The position numbers and the translations under genes were made by a program. A DNA stretch of 64,000 nt, taken from contig CAVVVP010000005.1 in the NCBI GenBank assembly GCA_963751695.1, positions 62,001 to 126,000 of the forward strand, written 5' to 3'. The stretch comes from SZUA-22 sp963751695 (GTDB taxonomy: Bacteria > Bacteroidota > Ignavibacteria > Ignavibacteriales > Melioribacteraceae). The notes below the pieces were generated by a model, which made no database searches, was not told where the DNA came from, and was given only the letters and a program-made list of their open reading frames with translations. This document shows positions 23,963 to 33,356 of this stretch, in pieces; positions within the stretch are counted from its first letter, which is position 1, and each line of letters opens with the position of its first letter.

Positions 23963-25945
23963 TTATAATTCATTTTTACAATCAATCCTACCAATTAAAT
24001 TGATAATTTTATCGACGTCATAAATACATCCTGACCATGTACCACCGCTTGCATTTTGAAGTGCTGCCCATAATTTTGTATCATCAGGTAGGTTTTCAAC
24101 TTCCTTTAAATCTGGATGCGGATTTCTTTCTTTAAGTTTTTTTTCTGCAACATCTGATGGGTAAGTGACATCTAATTCTCCAACAAAATTAATTTTTCCT
24201 GTTAATTCTTTTTGATTTATTTCAATTTCAATTAAGTCACCATCCTTCAACTTACTAATTGGGCCTCCAGCCAAAGCTTCGGGTCCAATATGTCCCACAC
24301 AAGCACCGGTTGATACTCCCGAAAATCTGGCATCGGTTAATATCGGCACATTTTTTCCCCAAGGAATATACTTTAATGCAGAAGTTAACTGGTAAGTTTC
24401 TTCCATTCCAGTACCTATTGGTCCACATCCTATTAGTACGATTATATTTCCGGACTCAATCGGTTTCAAACTGATTCCTTTAATGGCTTTAATTGATTCA
24501 CCCTCAGAAGTAAAAACTCTGGCCTCTCCGATATGTTTATAGACTCCTTGTTCGTTTATTAAACTTGGATCAATAGATGTAGCTTTTATAACAGCCCCTT
24601 GCGGCGCAATGTTACCAGATGGGAACACGATGGTACTAGTCATTCCGGATTTTTTCGCTAAATCCGCATCCATTATGATTTCATTATAATTTATTCCATC
24701 TATTTTTTTTAATCGTTTTTGAATTTCAATGCGCCTTTTACTTTCTTTCCACCAGTTTAAATTGTTATCTAGAGTATCTCCCGTAACTGTAATTACATCT
24801 GTATTCAGCAATCCCATATCACGCAAGTGAATCATTACTTCCGGTACTCCACCTGCAGAATAAACTTGTACAGTTGGAAAATTTCTAGGACCATTAGGTA
24901 GAGCATCAACTAATCTAGGAACTAATTTATTTATCCTCTTCCAATCTTCAACTGTTGGCGGTTCTAATCCAGCAGCATGTGCTATTGCTGGGATATGTAA
25001 AAGCAAATTAGTTGAACCACCAAATGCAGCGAAAACAAGCATTGCATTTTCCAATGCTGACTGAGTTAGTATTTTATTTAATGAAATTTCGTTTGAAGTT
25101 AAACTTAAAAGTGCTAATGCAGAACGGTGGGCCATATCCAACCATACTTCTTCACCTGATGGGCTGAGAGCACTATGCGGAAGTGCCATTCCTAAAGCTT
25201 CGGCTACAACTTGTGAAGTTGCTGCTGTTCCTAAAAACTGACACCCCCCTCCAGAAGAACCGCAAGCTCGACATCCCATTTCTGCTGCATAATCTCTATC
25301 AATTAGCTTATGAGCAAAACGAGCTCCAATTGATTGGATTATCGCTGTATCTTCTGCATCCTTATCTGGTAGAGTAACTCCACCTGGTACTATAATTCCG
25401 GGTAGAGTGCCACAACCGGCAAGTGCCATCATCATTGCCGGCAATCCCTTATCGCATGTAGCAACTCCCATTATTCCTTTCCGTTTAGGAAGTGAACGTA
25501 TAAGACGGCGCATAACAATTGCTGCATCATTACGATAAGGAAGGCTATCATACATTCCCTCAGTTCCTTGCGAACGTCCGTCACATGGATCACTGACGCA
25601 ACCAGCAAAAGGAATTACACCTTTTTCTTTTAAGGTAATTGCTGCCTGTTTCACTAAAAGTCCAATTTCCCAATGACCTGTGTGGTAGCCAAGCGCTATG
25701 GGATTTCCATCATCTGCTCGCAAGCCCCCTAGAGTGCTCAGAAGTAAATATTGATCTAGATTTGTATTATAGGGTTTCCAACCCATAGCGGCATTTTGCG
25801 TGAGCCCAAAAAGATTACCGCTTGGTTCGTTTAGAAGCATGGTCTCTGTTAAGGGAAGTTTTCCCAACGGTCCCTGACCCGAAGTCTCCAATGTACTGAT
25901 AAATTCATCAGATCCAACTATTTCTTCAAACGTCGGAGTATTCAT
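23963..25945 (-). CDS. D-xylonate dehydratase (IlvD/Edd family, YjhG/YagF type)
   Basis: The protein is 660 residues, the length of the YjhG/YagF branch (about 655) rather than the IlvD branch (about 560-615). Family motifs are complete: CVSDPCDGRSQG near residue 120, MGVATCDKGLPAM near 160, and GCRACGSSGGGCQFLGTAATSQ near 220, giving the cysteines for the iron-sulfur cluster, plus the C-terminal GCGPIGTGMEE, LTDARFSGVSTG and HIGPEA blocks. It dehydrates D-xylonate to 2-keto-3-deoxy-D-xylonate in the cytoplasm. It lies 24 bp after the dioxovalerate dehydrogenase gene, in one operon for the oxidative (Weimberg) xylose route. A related aldonate substrate is possible. Confidence 0.86.
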   Translation of the reverse strand: MNTPTFEEIVGSDEFISTLETSGQGPLGKLPLTETMLLNEPSGNLFGLTQNAAMGWKPYNTNLDQYLLLSTLGGLRADDGNPIALGYHTGHWEIGLLVKQAAITLKEKGVIPFAGCVSDPCDGRSQGTEGMYDSLPYRNDAAIVMRRLIRSLPKRKGIMGVATCDKGLPAMMMALAGCGTLPGIIVPGGVTLPDKDAEDTAIIQSIGARFAHKLIDRDYAAEMGCRACGSSGGGCQFLGTAATSQVVAEALGMALPHSALSPSGEEVWLDMAHRSALALLSLTSNEISLNKILTQSALENAMLVFAAFGGSTNLLLHIPAIAHAAGLEPPTVEDWKRINKLVPRLVDALPNGPRNFPTVQVYSAGGVPEVMIHLRDMGLLNTDVITVTGDTLDNNLNWWKESKRRIEIQKRLKKIDGINYNEIIMDADLAKKSGMTSTIVFPSGNIAPQGAVIKATSIDPSLINEQGVYKHIGEARVFTSEGESIKAIKGISLKPIESGNIIVLIGCGPIGTGMEETYQLTSALKYIPWGKNVPILTDARFSGVSTGACVGHIGPEALAGGPISKLKDGDLIEIEINQKELTGKINFVGELDVTYPSDVAEKKLKERNPHPDLKEVENLPDDTKLWAALQNASGGTWSGCIYDVDKIINLIGRIDCKNEL

Positions 25946-25969
25946 TTGAGCCTTTACAATTTCTAAGAA

Positions 25970-27553
25970 TTAGATATCTTTCTGAGTCCATTCACCATCG
26001 ATATTTCTCCACATTCGTTGAGTTGGATTTTTATTTTTCAGTTCGATAGGCAATCGGTTTTCTCTAACATTGTCGTAACAATGCAAAGCAGCAAAGCGAA
26101 GCATTGAAGCTGGCAATCCTACCGCTGTAAATCCAGGATGGCCGGTCGCTGGATATGGCCCCCCATGATTCATGGAAGAAACAACCGCAACACCAGTAGG
26201 CATTTTATCATTTAGCAATCTTCCAACCTTTGTCCTTAATATTGGTTCTATTACATTATACTCCTCATCATCTTTCCCTTCAGAGTCAGAATAAATCGTT
26301 CCAGTTAAATTACCTTTAAGTTCTGAAGTGATGTCTTTCATCTGTATTACATCATTGGCAATGACTAATAAACTCACTGTTCCAAAGGCTTCTGTCTGTA
26401 AAGCATCCGGATTTCTTAAAAATTCATTACCTTCAACTTTCAAAAGAGTATTTGAAAAAGAAAAGCCAACTGATCTAATACTTTTTCCGCCTACAATTAT
26501 TTCAGCACCAGCTCCTGCTAAAATATTTAAGGATTTTTCAATATTGTTTGGACCGTCTGAGGTTAGTAAAGTTCCAGAATTTCCACTCTTAAAACTTTCA
26601 GCTAATAATTGAATAAACGAATCGGTTACGTCTCCTTTTTGAAGAATTACTAATCCGGGATTTGTACAAAACTGTCCTGCACCTAGTGCACATGCTCCAA
26701 ACAATTCTGCAACAATATCAACACCTCGTTCTATAATAGCTCCAGTCAATATAAACACAGGATTAACGCTAGACATTTCAAGGTATATAGGTTTACCTGC
26801 TTTATCTGCTGCCTCTTTTAATCTTAGACCAGCAGTCTTGCTCCCTGTGAATCCAGTAGCTCCAATTGCGGAATGTGATACTAACTTCAATCCCAGTTCT
26901 GGTTCCATATGATATATCAGTTGAACAGTGGAGAGAGGAAGATCTGATTCCTTTACTGCTTCAAATGCCAATTCTGCTAACAACTTAGTTGTACCCGGAT
27001 GGCCCGGATTTGCCTTAGCAATTACTGGATTACCTGCTGCAATAGCTGCAGCAAAATCCCCACCTGAAATTGAATTAAATGCATAAGGAAAATTATTGGG
27101 ACCAAAAAGAACTATTGGCCCGCCGATTTGGCCATATTTACTTCTTATATTCGTTTCGGTATCAATAACAACGTTGCACCAATTTAAATCCCGAGCAGCA
27201 TTTGCCGCTTTACGAAGTTGTCCTATTGTCCTTGGAATTTCGACATTACGCAAACGGGGTTCCTTTGGAAGTGCTGTTTCTAAATTCGCAATTGCGACTA
27301 GATCATCAGCATGCTTATCAATTTTATCAGCAAACAAATCAAGAAAGTCAGCAGTCTTAGAAGCAGCTATAGTTTTTAATTCAATTGCTGCCTTTTTACC
27401 TGCTTCAATAGTATCATTTAAATCTTTTTCACTGGAAATTGGAAAAATGTCTGGGAGAGAAGATTTATTTGCTGGGTTCGTAGCAGTAAATTCTCCGACT
27501 GGATTTTTAGCATTTCTCCATTTCCCAGCAACTAGTACTTTCTGTAATTCCAA
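25970..27553 (-). CDS. 2,5-dioxovalerate (alpha-ketoglutarate semialdehyde) dehydrogenase
   Basis: A 527-residue aldehyde dehydrogenase. The catalytic Cys is in GAGQFCTNPGLV, the catalytic Glu in YLEMSSVNPVF, and the cofactor-binding FGPNNFPYAFN and GFTGSKTAG segments are intact. The GQFCTNPG context and length are typical of the subfamily that oxidises 2,5-dioxopentanoate to 2-oxoglutarate, the last step of pentose and hexarate oxidation. The start is a TTG at 27,553 with a good GGAG site 8 nt upstream; no ATG lies near it. It is transcribed with the xylonate dehydratase gene and divergently from the transporter gene. Confidence 0.87.
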   Translation of the reverse strand: MELQKVLVAGKWRNAKNPVGEFTATNPANKSSLPDIFPISSEKDLNDTIEAGKKAAIELKTIAASKTADFLDLFADKIDKHADDLVAIANLETALPKEPRLRNVEIPRTIGQLRKAANAARDLNWCNVVIDTETNIRSKYGQIGGPIVLFGPNNFPYAFNSISGGDFAAAIAAGNPVIAKANPGHPGTTKLLAELAFEAVKESDLPLSTVQLIYHMEPELGLKLVSHSAIGATGFTGSKTAGLRLKEAADKAGKPIYLEMSSVNPVFILTGAIIERGVDIVAELFGACALGAGQFCTNPGLVILQKGDVTDSFIQLLAESFKSGNSGTLLTSDGPNNIEKSLNILAGAGAEIIVGGKSIRSVGFSFSNTLLKVEGNEFLRNPDALQTEAFGTVSLLVIANDVIQMKDITSELKGNLTGTIYSDSEGKDDEEYNVIEPILRTKVGRLLNDKMPTGVAVVSSMNHGGPYPATGHPGFTAVGLPASMLRFAALHCYDNVRENRLPIELKNKNPTQRMWRNIDGEWTQKDI

Positions 27554-28012
27554 AATTGTCTCCTACTCAAGTTTTAAATACACTAAAACCATACACGTTT
27601 CTTTTCTATGCAAGAATTGTAATCGAATTCCCACTTGACATTATCTTTTGATATAGATATTATTGAACCGTTCCGATTATTGTCGAACTGCTATGGTAAA
27701 CAAATTTAGTGAATATTTTTATTTAATTCACGTTTAGTATTTTTTTCAATAACTATTATTTTTAATAGCAAATATGAATGGAAATAGTATAAATGGAGTA
27801 CTTAACTAAAGTTTACAATTCAGATAATAAAGTTACCATGCGAACTGGTTGCGGTGAAATATTATCAAGTGAGATGTCAAAATTATTCCGTTATCGTGTA
27901 AACTCTTTCAATCTAAGTAATGTTTTCCGAATTGAGAACAGCACAATTTCTAAAATAATTCCAAGTTATTTCATTTAGTTAAATAATTACACAATTTTTG
28001 TTGTGGAGCAAT
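27554..28012. promoter_or_regulatory. Divergent control region between dehydrogenase and transporter genes
   Basis: This 459-bp AT-rich gap holds the promoters of the catabolic operon (minus) and the transporter (plus). A partly symmetric element around 27,668-27,690 (GAACCGTTCCGATTATTGTC) could be an operator. A 61-codon open frame inside has no ribosome binding site and is probably not a gene. No regulator gene is nearby. Confidence 0.4.
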
Positions 28013-29302
28013 ATGAATAGTACAGAATTTGATAATAATAATTCGAATAAGAAAATGAAACTTGGAAATTTTAGATGGGTTATACTAACTCTCGTATTTT
28101 TTGCAACAACAATTAATTATGTCGATAGACAAGTTATCGGAATCTTGGCTCCGACTTTAGAAAAAGAAATAGGATGGAGTGATATTGAATATGGTTACAT
28201 TGTAACAGCCTTCACTGCTGCTTATGCATTAGGATTGCTTTTGATAGGTCGTTTTATGGATAAGCTTGGAAGCAGGATTGGGTATTCAACTGCACTAACC
28301 GGTTGGAGTTTTGCTGCAATAGGACATGCATTTGCAACTACTGTATTTGGATTTGGATTTGCACGATTTGCACTAGGTTTTTTTGAGGCGGGTAACTTTC
28401 CGGCAGCAATTAAGACTGTTGCCGAATGGTTTCCTAAAAAGGAAAGAGCCTTTGCTACAGGAATTTTTAACGCTGGATCAAATGTGGGTGCGGTGATTGC
28501 GCCTATAGCAGTTCCGTGGATTGCAATAACTTATGGTTGGCAAGAAGCATTTATATTCACGGGTGCAGCAGGGTTGCTTTGGTTAATATTTTGGTTTTGG
28601 TTATATGAAAAGCCAGAGAATAGTAAACGAGTTTCCCAAACAGAGCTCGATTATATTCAGTCTGATCCTCCTGATCCTTCAATAAAAATTCCTTGGAAGG
28701 ACTTGGTTAAATACCGAGGAACATGGGCATTCGCAGTGGGTAAATTATTAACTGATCCTGCTTGGTGGTTTTATTTGTATTGGATTCCCAAATTTCTAAA
28801 TGATACTTATGGATTAACACTCAAAGAATTTGCAGCACCTCTTATTGTAATTTATGTTATGGCGGATGTAGGAAGTATCGGTGGCGGATGGTTTTCCTCT
28901 TTTTTACTTAAACACGGCTGGTCGCTTAATAAGAGCAGAAAAACAGCCATGCTAGTATCGGCAGTTATTGTCATTCCGATTGTGTTTGCATCAGGAGCAT
29001 CGAGTGTATGGGTTGCGGTAGCATTATTAAGTTTAGCTACAGCTGCTCATCAAGGTTGGTCAGCAAACTTGTTCACGATTGTATCAGATATGTTTCCAAG
29101 AAAGGCAGTCGGTTCAGTAGTTGGGTTCGGCGGAATGTTCGGAGCAATTGGTGGCATGCTAATCGCAACAGCAGCTGGTTTTATCTTAGAATTTACAGGT
29201 AGTTATTTAATACTTTTCATAATTGCAGGTTCACTTTATTTGATAGCACTATTTATAATAAATCTATTGGTACCTGATATTAAAGAGATTGAAATGAACT
29301 AG
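28013..29302 (+). CDS. MFS transporter, hexuronate/aldonate type (ExuT-like)
   Basis: A 429-residue major facilitator with about 12 hydrophobic segments. ATTINYVDRQVIGILAPTLEKE and the loop GRFMDKLGSRIGYS match the anion:cation symporter group that contains the hexuronate transporter ExuT, as do ARFALGFFEAGNFPAAIKTVAEWFPKKERAFATGIFN and GSNVGAVIAP. The ATG at 28,013 follows GTGGAG; upstream TTG codons are rejected. It would import glucuronate, methylglucuronate or aldonates released by the secreted enzymes. It is the only complete plus-strand gene in the xylan locus, divergent from the catabolic operon, so both probably answer the same inducer. Confidence 0.88.
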   Translation: MNSTEFDNNNSNKKMKLGNFRWVILTLVFFATTINYVDRQVIGILAPTLEKEIGWSDIEYGYIVTAFTAAYALGLLLIGRFMDKLGSRIGYSTALTGWSFAAIGHAFATTVFGFGFARFALGFFEAGNFPAAIKTVAEWFPKKERAFATGIFNAGSNVGAVIAPIAVPWIAITYGWQEAFIFTGAAGLLWLIFWFWLYEKPENSKRVSQTELDYIQSDPPDPSIKIPWKDLVKYRGTWAFAVGKLLTDPAWWFYLYWIPKFLNDTYGLTLKEFAAPLIVIYVMADVGSIGGGWFSSFLLKHGWSLNKSRKTAMLVSAVIVIPIVFASGASSVWVAVALLSLATAAHQGWSANLFTIVSDMFPRKAVGSVVGFGGMFGAIGGMLIATAAGFILEFTGSYLILFIIAGSLYLIALFIINLLVPDIKEIEMN

Positions 29303-29322
29303 GATACTCGAGTTTTAAATGG

Positions 29323-29348
29323 GGATCACAAATCGAGCATTGTGGTCC
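29323..29348. terminator. Bidirectional terminator between transporter and GH67 genes
   Basis: GGATCACAA pairs with TTGTGGTCC (one wobble) across an 8-nt loop, between two genes that converge. Confidence 0.5.
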
Positions 29349-29418
29349 TATTCAATTTTCGCTTATTAACTCACTGTCTTAATATAGGTCACCCCGACAC
29401 AAATCAAATTTGTATAAT

Positions 29419-31593
29419 TTACCATTTAGGTTTTATACCCGGAGCATAGGGGAATTTGAGGGAATGATAGTATTCAAGCGTTTTGTCAGGTTTTTCTAGT
29501 CCGGGCGGAATTGGCATATTAGAAAATGTTTGGAAATATAGGATACAAGCATTCCTCCACCAGATAGCTTCTCCCTCATGTATCTTTAAAAGAGTTTTCA
29601 CACTTTCAAACCGTTCATCATCAATCATACCATGAAGCTCCTTCCACATCACACTCATAGAACGAACTGAATCCACACCTTCGTAGTATTTATAACATAA
29701 TTCATCCCAAAGTGTATTTCCGGATTTCATTCTATGTTTCCAATTAACATGATGAAACCATAAAAGATATTTTTCAGGAATATTAACTATCGAAGAAAAT
29801 TCCTCCTTAACCTCAGAACTATACTGAGAAGTGGCATTACTACCTGTTGAAGTTCGGTCAAAACCAATACCCAAACTATCAGCTTTATGGTAGTAGACAG
29901 AGGTCCAATCTTCACGGTCTTTATTTGCAATCCATGGTGCTGGGCCGTAGTGATTATCCCATCCCATAATATGATGCAGACCGAGAGGAGTCATGTAATT
30001 AACAACTGCTTCATGTGATTCTAGCATTATAGTTATAATAGTTCTGATAACATCTTCTTCATTAGAAAACGTCATTCTTATCCATTCTTCTGCGATGTCA
30101 GCAGAAGACAAGTCATGATTCCATGCCAATCTTCCAAAAGCATACCAATTAGATTGGCCAAATTCATGCCCAGTCCAGTTCCTATTTGTCCCAATATTAG
30201 ATACACCAGCTATCCCAGAAAAAGAATAATCGTAAAGTGAACCATCAATTACTTTTGAAACCTCAGAATCCTTACCTATCGAGTACGTATCTGACTCCAA
30301 AACTTCTTTCCACATTGGTGCCAGATACACTAATTGTGTTCCTTGACCCAAATATTCTTGAGTTATTTGAAATTCCATCATCATGGGAGTCTTTGGCATT
30401 GCTCCAAATAATGGATGAAAAGGTTCACGAGGTTGAAAATCTATGGGTCCATTTTTAACTTGAATTGCAACATTATCTCTAAATTGTCCTTCAAGTTTTG
30501 TGAACTCTGTGTATGCTTGTTTGGCCCTATCTTCCTTATTATCATTAATATATACAAATGCTCTCCACATCACAATACCCCCATGTGGCTTCAACGCATC
30601 TGCAAGCATATTAGCTCCAATTGCATGGCTTCTTTGATAATCTCCTGGCCCGGGCTGCCCCTCGGAGTTTGCTTTTACAAGAAATCCACCAAAATCTGGG
30701 ATGTATTTATATATCTCATTTACTTTATCATTCCACCACTCATGGACGTTTTGGTCAAGGGGATCTGCAGTTTCTAATCCCCCAATTTTCATAGGTGCAC
30801 TAAATCTAGCTGTCAAATACACTTTTATACCGTATGGACGAAAAATATTTGCAAGTGCAGCTACTTTTTCTAAATAGTATGGAGTAAGAATAAATGCATT
30901 TGCATTGACATTTGTTAAAACTGTACCATTGATTCCAATCGATGCATTTGCTCTTGCATAGTCAATATATTGTGGATAATTATATTCGGGTAGTTTATGC
31001 CAATCCCAAATTGAAAATCCTGCGTATCCACGTTCAACAGTTCTATCTAAATTATCCCAGTGATTTAAAACTCTCAAATCAATTTTAGGGGAACTAACTA
31101 TACTTAGATTTTCAATAGATTGATGAGTCTGCAGTAATCTTAAAAAATGAAATACACCGTAAAGTAAACCTATATCTTCATTTGCAGAGATCACAATTAT
31201 TTGGTTCTCATTATATACTGTGCTCTTTATAAGGTACCCCTCATTACCTATATCACTCAGCAAATAATTTAATCCCAAACTATTGACTATCTCAGAACTA
31301 GACGGGGTACCAATAACTAGTATTCCGTTGAGGTTTATTTCGTTCTGTTGAGTTATCACCTTCCCTAATAATCCAGATATCCCTTTTTTCAACTCAGATA
31401 CAGTGGAATTAATTTGAGGAGACTTCCCTTGTATTAAATAACCATTTATTGATTCTCTATAATCATTCAATAATTGAAGATCAGTAATCTGATCGTATCT
31501 GAGCCATAAGCGATATCCATCCTCTGCCGCTGCAAATTGAGGGATAATTAACTGCAAACAAAGTATTATTGTTATTTTTTTTATCATATCCAT
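29419..31593 (-). CDS. GH67 alpha-glucuronidase
   Basis: A 724-residue exported enzyme with a signal peptide (to about residue 23). The family is clear from DGYRLWLRYDQI, HWDNLDRTVERGYAGFSIWDW near residue 200, FLVKANSEGQPGPGDYQRSHA near 305 (with a catalytic acid), IQVKNGPIDFQPREPFHPLF near 375 (the second acidic pair), and GTNRNWTGHEFGQSNWYAFGRLAWN. GH67 enzymes remove (4-O-methyl-)glucuronic acid from the non-reducing end of short xylo-oligosaccharides. There is no sorting tail, so a periplasmic location is likely, after GH10/GH30 enzymes have cut the polymer outside. It is the last gene of a six-gene operon with GH10, GH115 and three metabolic genes. Confidence 0.94.
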   Translation of the reverse strand: MDMIKKITIILCLQLIIPQFAAAEDGYRLWLRYDQITDLQLLNDYRESINGYLIQGKSPQINSTVSELKKGISGLLGKVITQQNEINLNGILVIGTPSSSEIVNSLGLNYLLSDIGNEGYLIKSTVYNENQIIVISANEDIGLLYGVFHFLRLLQTHQSIENLSIVSSPKIDLRVLNHWDNLDRTVERGYAGFSIWDWHKLPEYNYPQYIDYARANASIGINGTVLTNVNANAFILTPYYLEKVAALANIFRPYGIKVYLTARFSAPMKIGGLETADPLDQNVHEWWNDKVNEIYKYIPDFGGFLVKANSEGQPGPGDYQRSHAIGANMLADALKPHGGIVMWRAFVYINDNKEDRAKQAYTEFTKLEGQFRDNVAIQVKNGPIDFQPREPFHPLFGAMPKTPMMMEFQITQEYLGQGTQLVYLAPMWKEVLESDTYSIGKDSEVSKVIDGSLYDYSFSGIAGVSNIGTNRNWTGHEFGQSNWYAFGRLAWNHDLSSADIAEEWIRMTFSNEEDVIRTIITIMLESHEAVVNYMTPLGLHHIMGWDNHYGPAPWIANKDREDWTSVYYHKADSLGIGFDRTSTGSNATSQYSSEVKEEFSSIVNIPEKYLLWFHHVNWKHRMKSGNTLWDELCYKYYEGVDSVRSMSVMWKELHGMIDDERFESVKTLLKIHEGEAIWWRNACILYFQTFSNMPIPPGLEKPDKTLEYYHSLKFPYAPGIKPKW

Positions 31594-31618
31594 GTATTTT
31601 TTTATTTAATAAAAATCA

Positions 31619-32452
31619 CTATAGTACTGTATTTTGTAATGTTCCAATACTATCAATTGTAATTGTGATAGTATCATTACTATGTAAAGTAAATTCATTT
31701 GATGGGACAATACCTGTGCCTGTCATTAAAAGACAACCGTCCGGAAAAGAACACTCTCGATAGAGAAAAGATACTAATTCTTCCATACTTCTTTTTAATT
31801 GATTTATTTCAACATCTCCCTCAAAAACGATTAGATTCTGTCTACTAATTTCCATATGTATATTTGTATTGGTTGGTAGAATTGAATCAGATACATAGAT
31901 ACATGGTCCCAAAGCAGCACAACCGTCATATGTTTTTGCTTGTGGCAAATAAAGTGGATTTTCTCCTTCAATGCTTCTTGAACTCATATCATTACCGATA
32001 GTATAACCAACTATCTTAGAATTTGATGTAATCATAAGAGTTAGTTCAGGTTCAGGCACGTTCCATGCAGAATCCTCTCTGTTTCTTACTTTTCCCCCAT
32101 GACCAACAACTCGATTTGCTGTAGCTTTAAAAAATAATTCAGGCCGCTCTGCTTCATATACATATGCGTAGTAATCTCCCCCGCCAGCTTTCTTCGATTC
32201 TTCTTGTCTACCGACTTTACTTCTTAAATATGTCACCCCGCTTGCCCATAATTCTTGAGATTGAATCGGGGCTTCTATTTTGGATATAAGTTTTTCACCA
32301 TCTTGACTTGGGATATTAGATTCAAGAATATTATTAACTTTCCAAGAAAGGTTGTCATCATTGATAAATTCGTCCCAGTTTTCATTTTCGAGTTTGACGA
32401 ATTTCGATAGGTTCTCAATTACTATTCCATCCAATGTTTTATATAATTTCAT
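31619..32452 (-). CDS. 2-keto-3-deoxy-aldonate dehydratase (FAH family)
   Basis: A 277-residue fumarylacetoacetate-hydrolase-fold protein; the ATG at 32,452 has GGAG 4 nt upstream and is preferred over one 36 bp earlier. Motifs: WASGVTYLRSKVGR near residue 70, RPELFFKATANRVVG near 105, EPELTLMITSNSKIVGYTIGNDMSSRSIEGENPLYLPQAKTYDGCAALGP (metal-binding Glu/Asp) near 135-185. This resembles the dehydratases that turn 2-keto-3-deoxy-D-xylonate or -arabinonate into 2,5-dioxopentanoate, linking the xylonate dehydratase and the semialdehyde dehydrogenase encoded 4 kb downstream. It lies 25 bp before GH67. Other FAH activities cannot be excluded from sequence alone. Confidence 0.82.
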   Translation of the reverse strand: MKLYKTLDGIVIENLSKFVKLENENWDEFINDDNLSWKVNNILESNIPSQDGEKLISKIEAPIQSQELWASGVTYLRSKVGRQEESKKAGGGDYYAYVYEAERPELFFKATANRVVGHGGKVRNREDSAWNVPEPELTLMITSNSKIVGYTIGNDMSSRSIEGENPLYLPQAKTYDGCAALGPCIYVSDSILPTNTNIHMEISRQNLIVFEGDVEINQLKRSMEELVSFLYRECSFPDGCLLMTGTGIVPSNEFTLHSNDTITITIDSIGTLQNTVL

Positions 32453-32532
32453 AACACTCCAATGCAAAGAATTTATAAAAGTATTCAATAAAAATTAAAA
32501 CCTCAGTAAACGTAGAATAGGTTTAATTAATC

Positions 32533-33318
32533 CTACTCCCCGTGGAAAGCGAAATACATACAATTTCTATCACTATTATTATTAAGAGCGTGAGGTTTAT
32601 CTGCACCTAAAAATATTAAATCACCTTCTGTTGCATCAAAAAATGTTTCACCGACTTGTAGTGTTGAATTCCCATCTATCATAAGTACCATTTCATCAGA
32701 AGTATGAATGTGAGGATCATGACTATTGATTCCAGGTTTTAAAGTCGTCACATGCATTTCGAATCGATGAAACATTGCGGTTGCCCTTTCAAAATATTGT
32801 CTTATTCCTCCTCTATCATGAGGATGAAATTCAAGATCATTCCAATCAATCGCAAATGATCCACCTGCAGCAAGACCTCTATCAATTTCGACTGGTGCTT
32901 TAGATTTATACTTGAATAGATAAAACGCGGCATCAGATTCGGTTATATTATTAATTTGATATTCCTCATCAGGAAATAAAACTGCTACACTGCCAGGTCC
33001 TAAAATCATTTTTTTCTCGTTAAGATTAAATTCTAACTCACCCTCTTTAAAAATCAGCAACATCTCATCTCCAGAATTTGAGTTATCTTTTTGAAAAGAT
33101 TTTCCAGACTTAATTACTATTGAGAAAACTTTAAGATATTCTAAATCAATAGTGCTCCCTGCAAACATTAATCTTCTTTGATCATTGGCACTCTCTTTTA
33201 AAATATCTCCTTGCCATGAGTAAACTTTTGATTCCACATCTTCATATTGTGCAAAGATAGATATGTGAATAGTTACACCAATTAGTATTATTAACTTCTT
33301 TATTATCATATTTGACAT
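32533..33318 (-). CDS. Exported double-cupin protein
   Basis: A 261-residue protein with a signal peptide (to about residue 24) and two cupin barrels. The C-terminal one has the full metal set HDPHIHTSDEMVLMIDG with a later His (DKPHALNN); the N-terminal one (DEMLLIFKEGELEF, LGPGSVAVLFPDEEYQI) lacks most His ligands. Proteins of this shape act as sugar isomerases, ring-opening enzymes or binding proteins. Its place between the keto-deoxy-aldonate dehydratase and UroD-like genes, in the alpha-glucuronidase operon, suggests work on an uronic-acid product in the periplasm; the reaction is unknown. Confidence 0.68.
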   Translation of the reverse strand: MSNMIIKKLIILIGVTIHISIFAQYEDVESKVYSWQGDILKESANDQRRLMFAGSTIDLEYLKVFSIVIKSGKSFQKDNSNSGDEMLLIFKEGELEFNLNEKKMILGPGSVAVLFPDEEYQINNITESDAAFYLFKYKSKAPVEIDRGLAAGGSFAIDWNDLEFHPHDRGGIRQYFERATAMFHRFEMHVTTLKPGINSHDPHIHTSDEMVLMIDGNSTLQVGETFFDATEGDLIFLGADKPHALNNNSDRNCMYFAFHGE

Positions 33319-33356
33319 TAATGCTCCAAATAATATCTAATGCTAAATTCTTTGAT

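Noticed and set aside
27793..27978. 61-codon open frame between the dehydrogenase and transporter genes
   Set aside because: It has no ribosome binding site, atypical composition and no recognisable pattern, and it lies in the divergent control region.
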